This document shows, in pieces, positions 1 to 9,649 of a stretch of DNA of 64,000 bases. Source of the stretch: Roseovarius salincola (GTDB lineage: Bacteria > Pseudomonadota > Alphaproteobacteria > Rhodobacterales > Rhodobacteraceae); contig NZ_JAPTNL010000001.1 in assembly GCF_026891095.1 (NCBI RefSeq), positions 1-64,000 of the forward strand, written 5' to 3'. Both the position numbers and the translations under genes were made by a program. The notes below the pieces were generated by a model, which was not told the origin of the DNA, did no database searches, and saw only the letters and a list, made by a program, of their open reading frames with translations. Within the stretch, counting starts at the first letter, position 1; every line of letters starts with the position of its first letter.

Positions 1-308
1 ATCCGGGTCTGGCCCTTCTTCACCAGTTCCGGCTCGAAGCTGCTGTCGCGGTCACGGGGGATCGCTACCGGCAATTCCCCGTCCTGCCCCTTCAGCACCT
101 TGGCCGATGTGCCGTTGCGGCGGTTGGGTTGGCTCGGCGGTGCGCTCTCGCCATCTTCATAGCCAAGATGCGCGGTCAGTTCCGCACCCAGCATCCGTTC
201 CATGAGCTTGATCTTCAGCTCTTTCATCAGCCCGGCATCACCGAGCAAGTCCTCAGGGCGCTCCACGCCCTTAAGCAGTTCGTCCAGGATTTCTTTCGAG
301 ATGGTCAT
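1..308 (-). CDS. IS256-family transposase, N-terminal part (cut by window edge)
   Basis: The frame opens with ATG at 308-306, preceded by an AAAAGGAAG ribosome-binding site, and runs off the left edge after about 102 residues. The start region (MTISKEILDELLKG), the segment MERMLGAELTAHLGYE and the run of Asn-Arg-Arg-Asn-Gly followed by a Pro-Arg-Asp-Arg motif are typical of the N-terminal domain of Mutator/IS256 DDE transposases. The DDE catalytic residues lie outside the window. The protein would move the IS by a copy-out mechanism. Its insertion has broken the neighbouring methylase gene. Confidence 0.9.
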   Translation of the reverse strand, partial: MTISKEILDELLKGVERPEDLLGDAGLMKELKIKLMERMLGAELTAHLGYEDGESAPPSQPNRRNGTSAKVLKGQDGELPVAIPRDRDSSFEPELVKKGQTR

Positions 309-375
309 GCATGCTTCCTTTTGGTGAAGCATGAACCGGATCAGTCATACACAAAAGATCGGACACTCTCGGCAT
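1..375 (-). mobile_element. end of an IS256-family insertion sequence (partial)
   Basis: The 5' part of an IS256-family transposase gene lies at the window edge, reading leftward. The element's outer end should fall about 60 to 70 bases upstream of the transposase start, near 370-375, where the reading frame of the adjacent methylase stops resembling its family and the sequence (minus strand) reads GAGAGTGTCCGATC. Inverted repeat and target duplication cannot be confirmed because the other end is outside the window. Confidence 0.7.
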
Positions 376-3222
376 CGGGCTTGCATCATTGTCCCCATTC
401 ACAAGAAAGGCCGACACACGCTCGACCGGCCGCCCGTCGATCCTAAGCGGCGGCACCTGTTCCGGCCGCTTCGCCCCGTGCACCACTGACACGACCACCG
501 CCGCCTCGCCCGGCCATTTCAGCCGCCGCACCGCGCGATACAGCACCGTGCCGTGGGCGATCATCTGCCGCAGCCCGCTTTCGCGGGTGTCGCCCTGCGC
601 GATCGTGTTCGATGCGATCAGGCCGAACCCGCCGCCTTTGCGCAGCAGCCCCTCGGCCCTGCGGAAGAAATGCGCCACCAGATCGGCGTTGCCATGGGTC
701 TTGTCATGCCGCCATTGCAGCCACTGGCCGTATCCGGCGCGGTTCCCCTTGGCGACAGTGTTCTTGCCCGCAAAGGGCGGGTTGCCGACGATCAGGTCAA
801 AGCCCGGATTGTCGCGCCCGAACACCTCGGGGAATTCGATCTGCCAGTGGAAGGGGGCGATGGGGTGGTCGCCCGTCCGCAACTCGGACGCCATATGCGC
901 CGCCACTTCCCAGGCATCGGCGCGGCGCTCGGTAAAAGCGACCTGAAACGCCTCAAGCTCTTTTTTGCGCGCCGTGGCCTTTGCGGCGGCAAAGAAGGTG
1001 GACACCAGCGCATCGCCCACGTTGCGGATGGTGGTCAGCTGCTTTTCCGCCTCGCGCAGCCGCACCTCTTGCAGGGCCAGCGACACGTCGTCAGGCGCGG
1101 TGCGGATGGCCTGCCGCCCCTCGCGCCATTTGGTCACGCGTTCCTTGATGTGACCGACCAAAAGGGGCTTGGCGATCTTTGCGTCCCAGGTCAGCGCGCC
1201 GATCTCACCCTCGGTCAGGCCGACAAGGCTGTCGCCGGATTTCAGGGCATGGTCGAGGAAGGTGAATTCATGGTCGCGGGCAAGGGTGGCGAGCCAGAGC
1301 GACAGCCGCGCAAGGTCCACTGCCATCGGGTTGCGGTCAACGCCGTAAAGACAGCGCTGCGCGACAAGGCGGCGGGCGTGCAGATCCTCGTCTTCATCCT
1401 GGGGCAGGGTGGGGCGCAGGGCAGGGTTCCGCTCCCACGCGAGGGTCAGCTGTGTGGCAAGGGCGCGGCAGGTCTCCACAAGGAAGGCACCCGAACCCAT
1501 GGCGGGGTCGCAAACCTTGATGTCGAGGATCTGATCAGGGGTGGGCGTTTCTCCAAGATGGAGGAGAACAGGTTCCAGCGCCTCTGCCACGATGGGCTGG
1601 GTCAGGCTGCGCGGGGTGTAATGCGACCCGCTTTCGCGCCGTTCATCGGTGGGTTGCAGGATCGGCGTGCCTTGCGGGGCAGGGCGCTTGTGCGGCGAGG
1701 CACGTTCATCGACGATGGGATCGAGCGCGGCGGCCAGGTCCTCAACCGATGTAGCGGCTTTCAGGGCATCTTCCTGGCGCTTTGTCAGGTTGGCCCGCTG
1801 GCACTCTTCCTTCAGATATTTCTTGCGGTCCGCCGGGCTCGTGTTCAGCAGAGCGTTCAGATCGACATAGACCGGCGTCTTGTTGTTCTTGCCCGCCTTG
1901 ATGGCCAGCATCGGTCCTGAGGCGCGTTCGACCCGGAAGCCCATGACGGTTTCATAGACCGAGCCGATCTGCTCAACATCGAGCGCCTTGTAGGACAGCC
2001 GCTCGCCCTTGAGCGACAAGAGCCCCTCCAGCACGTTCAGGATGCAGTTGTCGGAAATGCGCAGGACGCGGGCCTTGTCTTCCTTGGTATTGCGGCCCTG
2101 CAGGAACAGGAACACATCCGGGTCGAACAGACGCCCACCGCGCGACCGGATGAAGCCGCTGCGATGGCCGCTGTGGATCATGCCAAATAGTGCCAGCAAC
2201 CGGCCCCAGCCGCCGACCCGTTCATCCATCGTGTCCGGGTTCAGCGCCTTGTCTTCGAGCAGTTGGTCATAGAGCCCGCGAGCCGAGTAGTTTTCGTCAT
2301 AGAGGATGCGGGCGGCATCTGCGGTCATCGAGGGCAGCAGCTCGCGGTCCTCGGCGAAGAGGACAAACACGAGGCGCAGGAGGACAGTCAGCAGTCCTTC
2401 ATAGAGTTGTTCGGGATCCTCATCGGCGAGTGCTTCGACCAGTTCGCGCGCGTCGTCATCGGCGAGGAAGCCCCGAAGCAGTTCGTGCAAGGCACCGAGC
2501 ACTTGCTCCGCAAGGGTGATCGAGACGATTGCCTGCGCGTCGCGAGAGGCCTTGAGGACTGCATGCAGCCGCATGTTGGCCGGAGCCGTGAACAGCCTGT
2601 CCGTACCCAGCGCGGACTTGAGACCGCCCAGCATAGACCGGCCAGCAACGGAAGACAGATCATGCAGCGGCCAGCCAATCCAGCCCGCCGTTTCACCCCG
2701 TGGGGCATAAACCAAGCGAAGCTGCGTGTCGCAGAACAGGACACCGACCTCGACACCGCTTTCGCGGAGCAGGCGCTCAAACCGTTGCTGTGGCGATGCC
2801 TCCCATCCGTCAAGAACGCCGCGCGCATCCGGCTCCGTGCCCGGCGTTTCGGTGCGAACCAGCAAGAGGGTACGGTTGTCGGAACGCGGGTCGATCAGTG
2901 CCATGTCCGCGGAAAGCACCGTGTCCAGTTCTGGCAGTGCCAGTGTCGCGAGATCTGGCAATGGAGGACCACCAGGCGCACCCGCTATCCTCGCAATCGG
3001 CCAGCCGAGCACTGCCTGCAGGAAGCCAAGTGGGTCGGCAACCGCTGGTTCGTCGCGATCACTTGCAAGGAACGCGGCACTTTCCTCGCTGTCGGCACGG
3101 TTCTGCTGAACAGGGCTGATGCCCAGTTCTTCCAGAATCGGCCGGGCGAATACCAAGCCTTCACGTTGGACATGGTCCAGCCATTCAAAAGGCGCGTACT
3201 TCAGAGGCTCGGAAATAATCAT
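271..3222 (-). pseudogene. drmMI: DISARM-type N6-adenine DNA methylase DrmMI, 3' end lost to IS insertion
   Basis: The frame starts at ATG 3222-3220 (MIISEPLKYAPFEW), overlapping the drmD stop in a TGATG junction, so the two genes are translationally coupled. The predicted product shows the SAM-binding motif DPAMGSGAF near residues 572-580 and the catalytic NPPF motif near 814-817, as in gamma-class adenine methylases of the Eco57I/PglX type. Native sequence ends near residue 950. The last ~32 codons read into the IS256 element and are not family-like. The C-terminal target-recognition part (several hundred residues in relatives, from memory) is missing, so the enzyme is probably inactive. 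DISARM methylases mark host DNA. The assignment to class 1 DISARM rests on the pairing with a SNF2-like helicase in this order. Other methylase-helicase defence systems are possible. Confidence 0.75.
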
Positions 3223-6200
3223 CAGGCGGTCTCTGGCCAGAGATAGATCAGACCGACCGGTTCCAGCCGACAAGCGATCACCTCATAGCCTTTTCGGACC
3301 TTCGCAGGCTCGACCTCGATTTCCTGCGTCAAGCGATCCAGTTTCTTTTGCCAATGTCTTCTGTCCGCGTCCACCTGGCGTTGTTCTTCAAAATTGAATT
3401 CACCCTGCTCTGGGTCGCGCGCCCGTTTCTGCAGCCGGTTCCGTTGGTCGAGCAGAAGCCGACGCATGCTCTCTTCTTCCTTCCTGCCCAGCTCTTGAAG
3501 TTGCCCGGTCACTTCTCCGATCAGAGGCGCGGAGCGTTGTTCGAATTCGGCACGGAGGTCTTCGATATCCCCCTGACGTCGTTTCAGTGCCTCGACCGAA
3601 ACGGCATCGCTAGCCGCTTTGCCTTCGCGAAGAGCATCTTCAAGTCTTGCCAGCGTCATTGCTTCAGCGTCCAGCCCTTGTCGCAGAATGCGCAGCTGGC
3701 CATCTGCGCCAATGCGTCCCGTAGTCGGAATGATCTCTTCGTGCAGACGCACCCCTTTAGGACCATAGAGCGACATACGACCGAGCAGGACTGCACGCCG
3801 CTGGGCGTTCGGAACACCTAGGACACACGCCCGGTTCAGACGCGCACGGAAACCTTGAGATACAAAACGGGCGACGAGACGCCGAACAAAACGATGTTCG
3901 ACGTGCAAATGGCAGACTTCCGGCGCATCACGTTGATCAGGCAAGACGACAGGATCAAAAGACAGCCGTTTCAGTGGCTGCGACGCTCTCCACTCATTCA
4001 GCTTTTGACCCTTCGCAGGGGGGGCGATGCGCAAATCATCAAGGATTTTGGTCCAGCCTGCACCGGAGAACAGTGGATCGCTCTCTTGAATTGAGAATAC
4101 GTTCGCGTCGGGGACTTCAGAAACGATAGAGCGAGACAGATTTCCGCCTGACTGTGATAGGGCGATCTCGAAAACTTGCTGTAAATCGCTGCCCAATACT
4201 CCGACGCGGCGGCGGGAGTCTTCGAGTGTCTTTCGCAGTCTAGCGTTATGATCGGCGACCGCCTTTCGGCGTTTCTCGTCACTTCCGTTCAGTGCCTGAA
4301 TCTCAGCTCGATAGACCGCTGTGTCGTCATCGCTTTCGAGTTCAGCCGCCAGCGCGACAGCCCGCTCACGTCTGATGCCTTCCGAGGTCAGCCGCTTCAT
4401 CAAGCGATCCTCGATGACACGACCAACTGCACCTAGTTCATTTCGGATCTTTTCCGTCTTCCGAACCAAGGCAGCCTGGACGATATCTGTAGGCCGCTGT
4501 GTATACCGAAAATAGCGACAGTACACTGTTGGTGCGGGTTGAAGTTTCCGGTCAATACGACCGTTCCGCTGCTCAAGGCGTGAAGGGTTCCAAGGAAGAT
4601 CGAAATGGATCAGGTCATAACAGCCTTTCTGCAGGTTGATCCCTTCCCTTGCCGCGTCCGTACATATCAGTAACCGAAGCGGGTTCTCGGCAGGATTGCA
4701 GTTGAACGCAAACTTGATGCGCTCGCGATCTTCCAACGATGTCATTCCTGTCAGACTTGAAAAATGCGCTTCGGGATCAAGATCATCCAGAAGCTCCATT
4801 AGCCTATTTTCAAGCCATAGCCGGGTGTCTTGATACTCAGTGAATATGATCAACCGGCGATCATTCCACTGGCCATCCTGTACCATATTTTGGCGAACCC
4901 AGCATGCAATCCATCTAACTCGCGCGTCGGGTTTCAAGCTCGCCTTTCGCGCTTCCTCCAACATCAATTTGACGAACGCCTTCTCGTCCGCAACAACCGG
5001 TTCTGATGCTCCATTCAGGCCAGCTCTTGTCGCGGCTATGACCAAACTCGGATCGTCGTCTGCGTCATCGATTGTCGAAACAGAATAGTTCAAGTCATCC
5101 TCGTCCATCCCATCCACTTCTTTGCCATCAGCAAAGGCTTTCGCCAGAGAGGTAAGCGGTGAACGTTCTGTGGATGTCGGAGCCTTCATTGCCCTCAGGT
5201 GGACCTCGAGCGTCTTCTTGAAGGCCTCTGGCGAAGATAGCAGGCGCTGCTGCAACCCCGAGAATACAAGTTTACCTTCCGCTCGTTCTCGAGCTGTCAT
5301 TGCATGAAGTCTAGCATCACGCATTGCCCCGTAGGTCTCGAGCATTTCAGAAAGCTGCAGGTCGTAAGTGTCGATTTCCAAACCTTCGAGTCTTATTTCT
5401 TCAACAACACGCTCAGGGAAATGTTCGCCAAGAGCGCGGAGGTCCGATTTCAACCTCCTCACCATGACGGGCTCTAGGTCTGCAGTTTCGACAGGAACGC
5501 CACGCGTAAATCGATGAGGATCAAGTATCTCGAGAAGCGCTGTAAAGCTGTTTGAATGGCCATTATGTGGCGTTGCGCTAAGAAATAGGCGATGCTCAAA
5601 GCCCTGCGCGATATCACGCACCGCACGCGTGAATTGACTGTCAATAGCGTAGCGGCTTCCGCTCGCTGGCGCTGCATGATGCGCCTCATCCAAGATAAGC
5701 ATCGAGTTTGAACGCATAGGCCCAAGAATTTCGCGGAGACCTGATGCATAGGTCTCGTCGGTGAGGAGCCGGTGCGACACGAGAAAGCAGGAGCCAGACG
5801 CCCACGGATTGGTCCCAAAACCGCGCCTGCGCCGGATCTGTGCTAGATAATTGCGGTCAAGTACCGTGGCGGTAATGCCAAATTTCTGGCTAAGTTCTTC
5901 ATGCCATTGCATGATCATCGATGGCGGGCATGCAATCACAACAAAATTCACTCTGCCGCGGAGCAGCATCTCGCGGAGCACAAGCGCAGCTTCAATCGTC
6001 TTGCCCAAGCCTACATCATCAGCAATCAGCATGTTGACCCGAGGCAGGGCCAAGGCCTTTTGCAGAGGAGCCAGCTGATAAGGATCAAGCCGAATTCCGG
6101 CGCGAAATGGTGCTTGGAATAGGTCTTTGTCGGCGACAGAAGTCGAATTCCAATCTACAGTTTTCAGCCATGCCGAGAAAGTTGCCGCCGTATCCGCGCC

Positions 6201-6425
6201 TTCTGAACCTATAGCGTTCCAAAGGGAGTCGGTCGCAGTATGGGCAGCAACTTCTGCGTCCCAGATTACTAATGCCTCTTCTCCCTGTGCATCGTCTTCG
6301 ATACAGGAAATCCGCACCACGTTCAATTCATTGGCGAGCTGTTCTGCCCCTTGTGATAGCCACTTTCGCCCCCGAAGCTCGACGAATTCACCAAACGCAA
6401 TGTGGTCGAGGACTCGGTCACTCAA
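3222..6425 (-). CDS. drmD: SNF2-like helicase, DISARM class 1 DrmD-like
   Basis: The 1067-residue product is a superfamily 2 DNA-dependent ATPase. It has Walker A DVGLGKT at 137-143, the DEAH box at 246-249, the SAT-type motif LFLSATPHNGH, and a C-terminal helicase domain with LICTDAAREGINLQ and RLEQRNGRIDR. A long charged, probably coiled C-terminal region follows. In class 1 DISARM, drmD and drmMI precede drmA, drmB and drmC. The genes that should follow would lie to the left of this window, beyond the IS. The gene is visibly richer in A/T than the flanking trb genes, consistent with a separate origin. The frame itself looks intact. Confidence 0.75.
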   Translation of the reverse strand: MSDRVLDHIAFGEFVELRGRKWLSQGAEQLANELNVVRISCIEDDAQGEEALVIWDAEVAAHTATDSLWNAIGSEGADTAATFSAWLKTVDWNSTSVADKDLFQAPFRAGIRLDPYQLAPLQKALALPRVNMLIADDVGLGKTIEAALVLREMLLRGRVNFVVIACPPSMIMQWHEELSQKFGITATVLDRNYLAQIRRRRGFGTNPWASGSCFLVSHRLLTDETYASGLREILGPMRSNSMLILDEAHHAAPASGSRYAIDSQFTRAVRDIAQGFEHRLFLSATPHNGHSNSFTALLEILDPHRFTRGVPVETADLEPVMVRRLKSDLRALGEHFPERVVEEIRLEGLEIDTYDLQLSEMLETYGAMRDARLHAMTARERAEGKLVFSGLQQRLLSSPEAFKKTLEVHLRAMKAPTSTERSPLTSLAKAFADGKEVDGMDEDDLNYSVSTIDDADDDPSLVIAATRAGLNGASEPVVADEKAFVKLMLEEARKASLKPDARVRWIACWVRQNMVQDGQWNDRRLIIFTEYQDTRLWLENRLMELLDDLDPEAHFSSLTGMTSLEDRERIKFAFNCNPAENPLRLLICTDAAREGINLQKGCYDLIHFDLPWNPSRLEQRNGRIDRKLQPAPTVYCRYFRYTQRPTDIVQAALVRKTEKIRNELGAVGRVIEDRLMKRLTSEGIRRERAVALAAELESDDDTAVYRAEIQALNGSDEKRRKAVADHNARLRKTLEDSRRRVGVLGSDLQQVFEIALSQSGGNLSRSIVSEVPDANVFSIQESDPLFSGAGWTKILDDLRIAPPAKGQKLNEWRASQPLKRLSFDPVVLPDQRDAPEVCHLHVEHRFVRRLVARFVSQGFRARLNRACVLGVPNAQRRAVLLGRMSLYGPKGVRLHEEIIPTTGRIGADGQLRILRQGLDAEAMTLARLEDALREGKAASDAVSVEALKRRQGDIEDLRAEFEQRSAPLIGEVTGQLQELGRKEEESMRRLLLDQRNRLQKRARDPEQGEFNFEEQRQVDADRRHWQKKLDRLTQEIEVEPAKVRKGYEVIACRLEPVGLIYLWPETA

Positions 6426-6638
6426 TTTTCAACTCCAATTTTCTTGCACTTGCATCAGGCTGTCTCCATCTGGAGAAAGCAGCTTCGCGGAGGTCGTTGT
6501 TTCAAAACAAAATTGCAGTAAGTCGGTTCAGATGCAATGGATGTGTCGCAGGTCGTGGTTGTGCGTTGTCCCGCGATAAGCCCTATCCGGCTTGTTGCGC
6601 AGGCCGAACCGTCGGCCCGTCATCCGCGTTGCCTCTGG

Positions 6639-7328
6639 CTACTGCACCTGCCAAACCTCTCCATCGTCCAGCCGCTTCACGTAATTGACTGCCGTGCCGT
6701 TCCAGTGATACGCGAAATGCGCCCCTTGGGTCGGGATCGGGATCACGTCGGGCCAGAAGACCGCGATGCACCGGCCCTCGGGAAAGCGCACGCTGGGCCA
6801 GGTGATGCCGTTCGATCCGGCGGCACGGCGTTCGGCTCCGAAGAGTTGCGAGGGGTGGTAGTCGGCCGGATCCAGCAGATCGGCGCGGCTCGTGGCGTCG
6901 TCGAGATCGGTGTCGATCGATCCGATCAGCTCGCGGAACTGCGAGGTCCACCCGGGTGCTTCCTCCGTGCTGCGCATGAAGCGGGCGTGGTGGTGGATGG
7001 TCTCGGCAATCGCCACCTCGGTGCGGTCGCCCGCGTAGTAGAGGCCGAAGCTACCATCCGAGAACCGTCCTGGCCGGAGCGGCGAACAATGCACGAAAGG
7101 CGCCATGACCCAGCTGGCGCCGGGGCCGGTCACGCGGCGTGCGACGGGCACCTTGGAGAGATCGCCGATGCTCTCGCGGATGCGCGGGTTGAACTTGGCT
7201 TCGGCCGAGGCCAGCGCCTCCCAGTCGGCAGGATCGGCGATGTCCTCGAAGAGGTCGATGGGCGGATGGATCGTGCGGATGATGCGGACCGTGCGCGACC
7301 AGGTCACGCGGCGGACAGGCACATTCAC
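6639..7328 (-). CDS. RES-domain toxin of an Xre/RES toxin-antitoxin pair
   Basis: The product is 229 residues. The central segment, with a Gly-Arg-Phe motif followed by GLYYAGDRTEVAIAE, is the hallmark of the RES fold and contains the Arg, Tyr and Glu that form the active site in this family. Characterised RES toxins deplete NAD+ by phosphorolysis or hydrolysis, or ADP-ribosylate a target. Which applies here cannot be told. The start is GTG at 7328, which overlaps the antitoxin stop as GTGA, giving tight coupling and an antitoxin-first order. Confidence 0.85.
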   Translation of the reverse strand: MNVPVRRVTWSRTVRIIRTIHPPIDLFEDIADPADWEALASAEAKFNPRIRESIGDLSKVPVARRVTGPGASWVMAPFVHCSPLRPGRFSDGSFGLYYAGDRTEVAIAETIHHHARFMRSTEEAPGWTSQFRELIGSIDTDLDDATSRADLLDPADYHPSQLFGAERRAAGSNGITWPSVRFPEGRCIAVFWPDVIPIPTQGAHFAYHWNGTAVNYVKRLDDGEVWQVQ

Positions 7329-7738
7329 CAGGCACCCCGTTCGGCATCGAGATAGGCGCGCAGATCGATCAGGTCGGTGATCTCCCCTCGGAGCATGACG
7401 TCCAGCGCGCTCCGGCCTGCAAAGGCGGCGTTCGGCTTGCGAATCCAGGCAGAGCCCCGGGCAGGGTCGGTGAAGAGATAGCGCAGCGCCTTGTGGATCC
7501 CCATCAGGATCGCCATCCGCGCGCGCAGATCGCGGTCGATCCGACCGATATCGCCGGTCTTCCAGCGCGCCCAGGTGCGCTGCGCCATGTCACCGAGCAG
7601 GGTGCGGGCTTCGACATCCGTCAGCTCCCACGCGCGGAACAGGTTGACGGTGGTGCGCGCCAGCGCCGCGGCCTCCTCGTCGGTGATCACTGGAAGGTCG
7701 TTGCGGGCGAGGACGGGCTGGATCGTGGCGAACTGCAT
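7325..7738 (-). CDS. Xre/MbcA/ParS-type antitoxin of the RES pair
   Basis: The product is 137 residues, with a degenerate Xre-like helix-turn-helix in residues ~20-85 (segment DMAQRTWARWKTGDIGRI) and the C-terminal MbcA/ParS/DUF2384 toxin-binding region. ATG 7738 was chosen over upstream in-frame codons because AAAGGAGA sits at the right distance before it and because the palindromic promoter lies just upstream. In this family the C-terminal residues plug the RES active site, and the HTH domain represses the operon. Confidence 0.85.
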   Translation of the reverse strand: MQFATIQPVLARNDLPVITDEEAAALARTTVNLFRAWELTDVEARTLLGDMAQRTWARWKTGDIGRIDRDLRARMAILMGIHKALRYLFTDPARGSAWIRKPNAAFAGRSALDVMLRGEITDLIDLRAYLDAERGAW

Positions 7739-7748
7739 GGCTGTCTCC

Positions 7749-7779
7749 TTTGGCATCAATATATATATTTCGTGCCAAA
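7749..7779 (-). promoter_or_regulatory. palindromic promoter/operator of the Xre/RES pair
   Basis: A perfect 7-bp inverted repeat, TTTGGCA (7749-7755) and TGCCAAA (7773-7779), encloses an alternating ATATATAT tract, 11 bases upstream of the antitoxin start. A repressor dimer bound here would cover the AT-rich -10 region. That fits autoregulation by the Xre antitoxin. The site is visible; the binding is inferred. Confidence 0.6.
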
Positions 7780-7877
7780 AGGCAAGGTGTGGTTTGGGGT
7801 GTGGGTCAGAGTGCGTCCAGCCGATTTCCCTGTCTTTACACGCCAGAGCCCTACGCCTCTTGAAGACCTGTTGAGCT

Positions 7878-7898
7878 AAGCCGGTTTCCGGCTTTCTT
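7878..7898 (+). terminator. hairpin with short T-tract upstream of trbB
   Basis: AAGCCGG-TTT-CCGGCTT forms a perfect 7-bp stem and is followed by TCTT. It lies in the 214-base gap between the divergent antitoxin and trbB and could stop rightward transcription before the trb operon. The T-run is short. Nothing else was recognised in this gap. Confidence 0.4.
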
Positions 7899-7952
7899 GA
7901 TGGACCCGATCCAGGGCCGCCCGTCGGCGACCACTCACGGAACGGGGACAAC

Positions 7953-8951
7953 ATGGCAGAGGCAGTTCGGAAACCGGAAGCGATGGCCCGCGGCGCGCGG
8001 ATGCTGCGCACGGCGCTCGGGCCCGCCATCGCCGGGTTTCTGGAAGACCCGATGATTGTCGAGGTCATGCTCAATCCCGACGGGCGGCTCTGGATCGACC
8101 GGCTCTCCGAGGGGCTCTCCGATACCGGTGCGACGCTCTCGCCCGCCGATGGCGAGCGGATCGTGCGGCTCGTCGCCCATCATGTCGGGGCCGAGGTGCA
8201 TGCCGCGCGGCCGCGCGTCTCGGCCGAGTTGCCAGAGACCGGGGAACGCTTCGAAGGGCTCCTGCCGCCCGTGGTCACCGCGCCCTGTTTCGCGATCCGC
8301 AAACCGGCCGTCGCGGTCTTCACGCTGGCCGATTACGTCGCGTCCGGGATCATGACCGAGACCCAGGCGGAACGCTTGCGCGAGAGTGTTGCCGCCCGCG
8401 CCAATATCCTCGTTGCGGGCGGCACCTCGACCGGCAAGACGACCTTGACCAATGCGCTCCTGGCCGAGGTGGCCGGATCGTCCGACCGCGTCGTGATCAT
8501 CGAGGACACGCGCGAACTCCAATGCGCAGCACCGAACCTCGTCGCGTTGCGGACAAAGGATGGCGTCGCTTCGCTTTCAGATCTCGTCCGCTCCTCGCTC
8601 CGCTTGCGCCCGGACCGCATTCCCATCGGGGAGGTGCGCGGGGCCGAGGCGCTGGACCTCCTGAAGGCCTGGGGCACCGGCCATCCGGGCGGGATCGGCA
8701 CCATCCATGCGGGTTCCGCCCTCGGCGCCCTGCGGCGCATGGAGCAGCTCATCCAGGAGGCGGTGGTGACCGTACCGCGCGCCCTCATCGCCGAGACCAT
8801 CGATCTCATCGCCGTTCTCTCCGGGCGTGGGGCCAACCGGCACCTTGCCGAGCTGGCCCGCGTCGAAGGGCTGGGACCGGACGGTGACTACCGCATCACC
8901 CCGGCGGCGCTGCCGACCGGGATGGACACCGACACAGGAGAATCTTCATGA
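7953..8951 (+). CDS. trbB: TrbB, conjugation system secretion ATPase (VirB11-like)
   Basis: The product is 332 residues. It has Walker [10 protein letters not shown] at about residue 155, an Asp/Glu-rich Walker B-like segment [12 protein letters not shown], the His-box [15 protein letters not shown], and an N-terminal domain containing [14 protein letters not shown], all typical of VirB11/TrbB ring ATPases. These drive pilus assembly and DNA transfer from the cytoplasmic face of the type IV secretion channel. It is the first gene of the trb operon. In related elements it is usually preceded by traG and a CopG-type regulator, neither of which is present here. The 3' end overlaps trbC by 4 bases. 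Confidence 0.93.
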   Translation: MAEAVRKPEAMARGARMLRTALGPAIAGFLEDPMIVEVMLNPDGRLWIDRLSEGLSDTGATLSPADGERIVRLVAHHVGAEVHAARPRVSAELPETGERFEGLLPPVVTAPCFAIRKPAVAVFTLADYVASGIMTETQAERLRESVAARANILVAGGTSTGKTTLTNALLAEVAGSSDRVVIIEDTRELQCAAPNLVALRTKDGVASLSDLVRSSLRLRPDRIPIGEVRGAEALDLLKAWGTGHPGGIGTIHAGSALGALRRMEQLIQEAVVTVPRALIAETIDLIAVLSGRGANRHLAELARVEGLGPDGDYRITPAALPTGMDTDTGESS

Positions 8952-9280
8952 CCCGATCCCTACACTGGCTGCGCGCGCAGGCTGCGCATGCCGTCACCTA
9001 CGCCACCGTCACCCTGATGCTGGCCGGACCCGCCCGGGCGGCAGGGTCCTCCATGCCCTGGGAGGCGCCGCTGCAATCGATCCTCGAGTCGATCGAGGGG
9101 CCGGTCGCCAAGATCATCGCGGTGATCATCATCATCGTGACCGGCCTGACGCTGGCTTTCGGCGACACATCCGGGGGCTTCCGCCGCCTGATCCAGATCG
9201 TCTTCGGCATCTCCATCGCCTTCGCGGCGAGTTCCTTCTTCCTGAGCTTTTTCAGCTTCGGCGGCGGGGCGCTGATCTGA
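8948..9280 (+). CDS. trbC: TrbC, VirB2-like conjugative pilin
   Basis: The product is 110 residues. It has an N-terminal signal segment ending near ARAAGSS and two hydrophobic segments (IIAVIIIIVTGLTLAF and the C-terminal stretch), the standard VirB2/TrbC pilin architecture. ATG 8948 overlaps the trbB stop as ATGA. The processed peptide would polymerise into the mating pilus. A strong hairpin follows the stop codon. Confidence 0.9.
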   Translation: MTRSLHWLRAQAAHAVTYATVTLMLAGPARAAGSSMPWEAPLQSILESIEGPVAKIIAVIIIIVTGLTLAFGDTSGGFRRLIQIVFGISIAFAASSFFLSFFSFGGGALI

Positions 9281-9308
9281 TGGTGACGACCAGTTCACCG
9301 CAGGGGAA

Positions 9309-9333
9309 CGCGGCTTTCCAGTGGAAAGCCGCG
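9309..9333 (+). other. stable RNA hairpin between trbC and trbD
   Basis: CGCGGCTTTCC-AGT-GGAAAGCCGCG gives an 11-bp perfect stem with a 3-base loop in the only sizeable gap inside the trb operon. No T-run follows, so it is not a classical terminator. A position just 3' of the pilin gene suggests protection of the pilin mRNA end or differential expression. Confidence 0.55.
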
Positions 9334-9346
9334 AGGGAGGAACGCC

Positions 9347-9640
9347 ATGAGCGGTAGCGAATGGCCAGTCTTCGAGCAGTTGGCGGACGTGCCGGGCTTC
9401 ACCGTCCCGGTGCATCGCGCGTTGACCGAGCCGATCTTGCTGGCCGGTGCGCCGCGGGCCTTCGCGATCCTGAACGGCACGCTGGCCGGGGCGATCGGGC
9501 TCGGCCTTCAGCTCTGGGTCGCCGGGATCGCCATAGGCCTCTTGGGCCACGTCGTGGCGGTCTGGGCCGCCCGGCGCGATCCGCTCTTCGTCGAGGTCGG
9601 ACGCCGGCATCTGCGCCTTCCCGGTCATCTCGAGGTCTGA
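9347..9640 (+). CDS. trbD: TrbD, VirB3-like inner membrane protein
   Basis: The product is 97 residues. It begins with a PGFTVPVHRALTEPILLAGAP-type segment, typical of TrbD/VirB3, followed by two transmembrane stretches and the short tail FVEVGRRHLRLPGHLEV. It sits between the pilin gene and the TrbE ATPase gene, the usual place. VirB3-type proteins associate with the VirB4 ATPase at the inner membrane. The start has a GGGAGGA ribosome-binding site. Confidence 0.9.
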   Translation: MSGSEWPVFEQLADVPGFTVPVHRALTEPILLAGAPRAFAILNGTLAGAIGLGLQLWVAGIAIGLLGHVVAVWAARRDPLFVEVGRRHLRLPGHLEV

Positions 9641-9649
9641 GGCAGCACG

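Noticed and set aside
553..1920. Long open frames on the plus strand opposite drmMI
   Set aside because: They mirror the codon structure of the GC-rich methylase gene and show no family-like segments.
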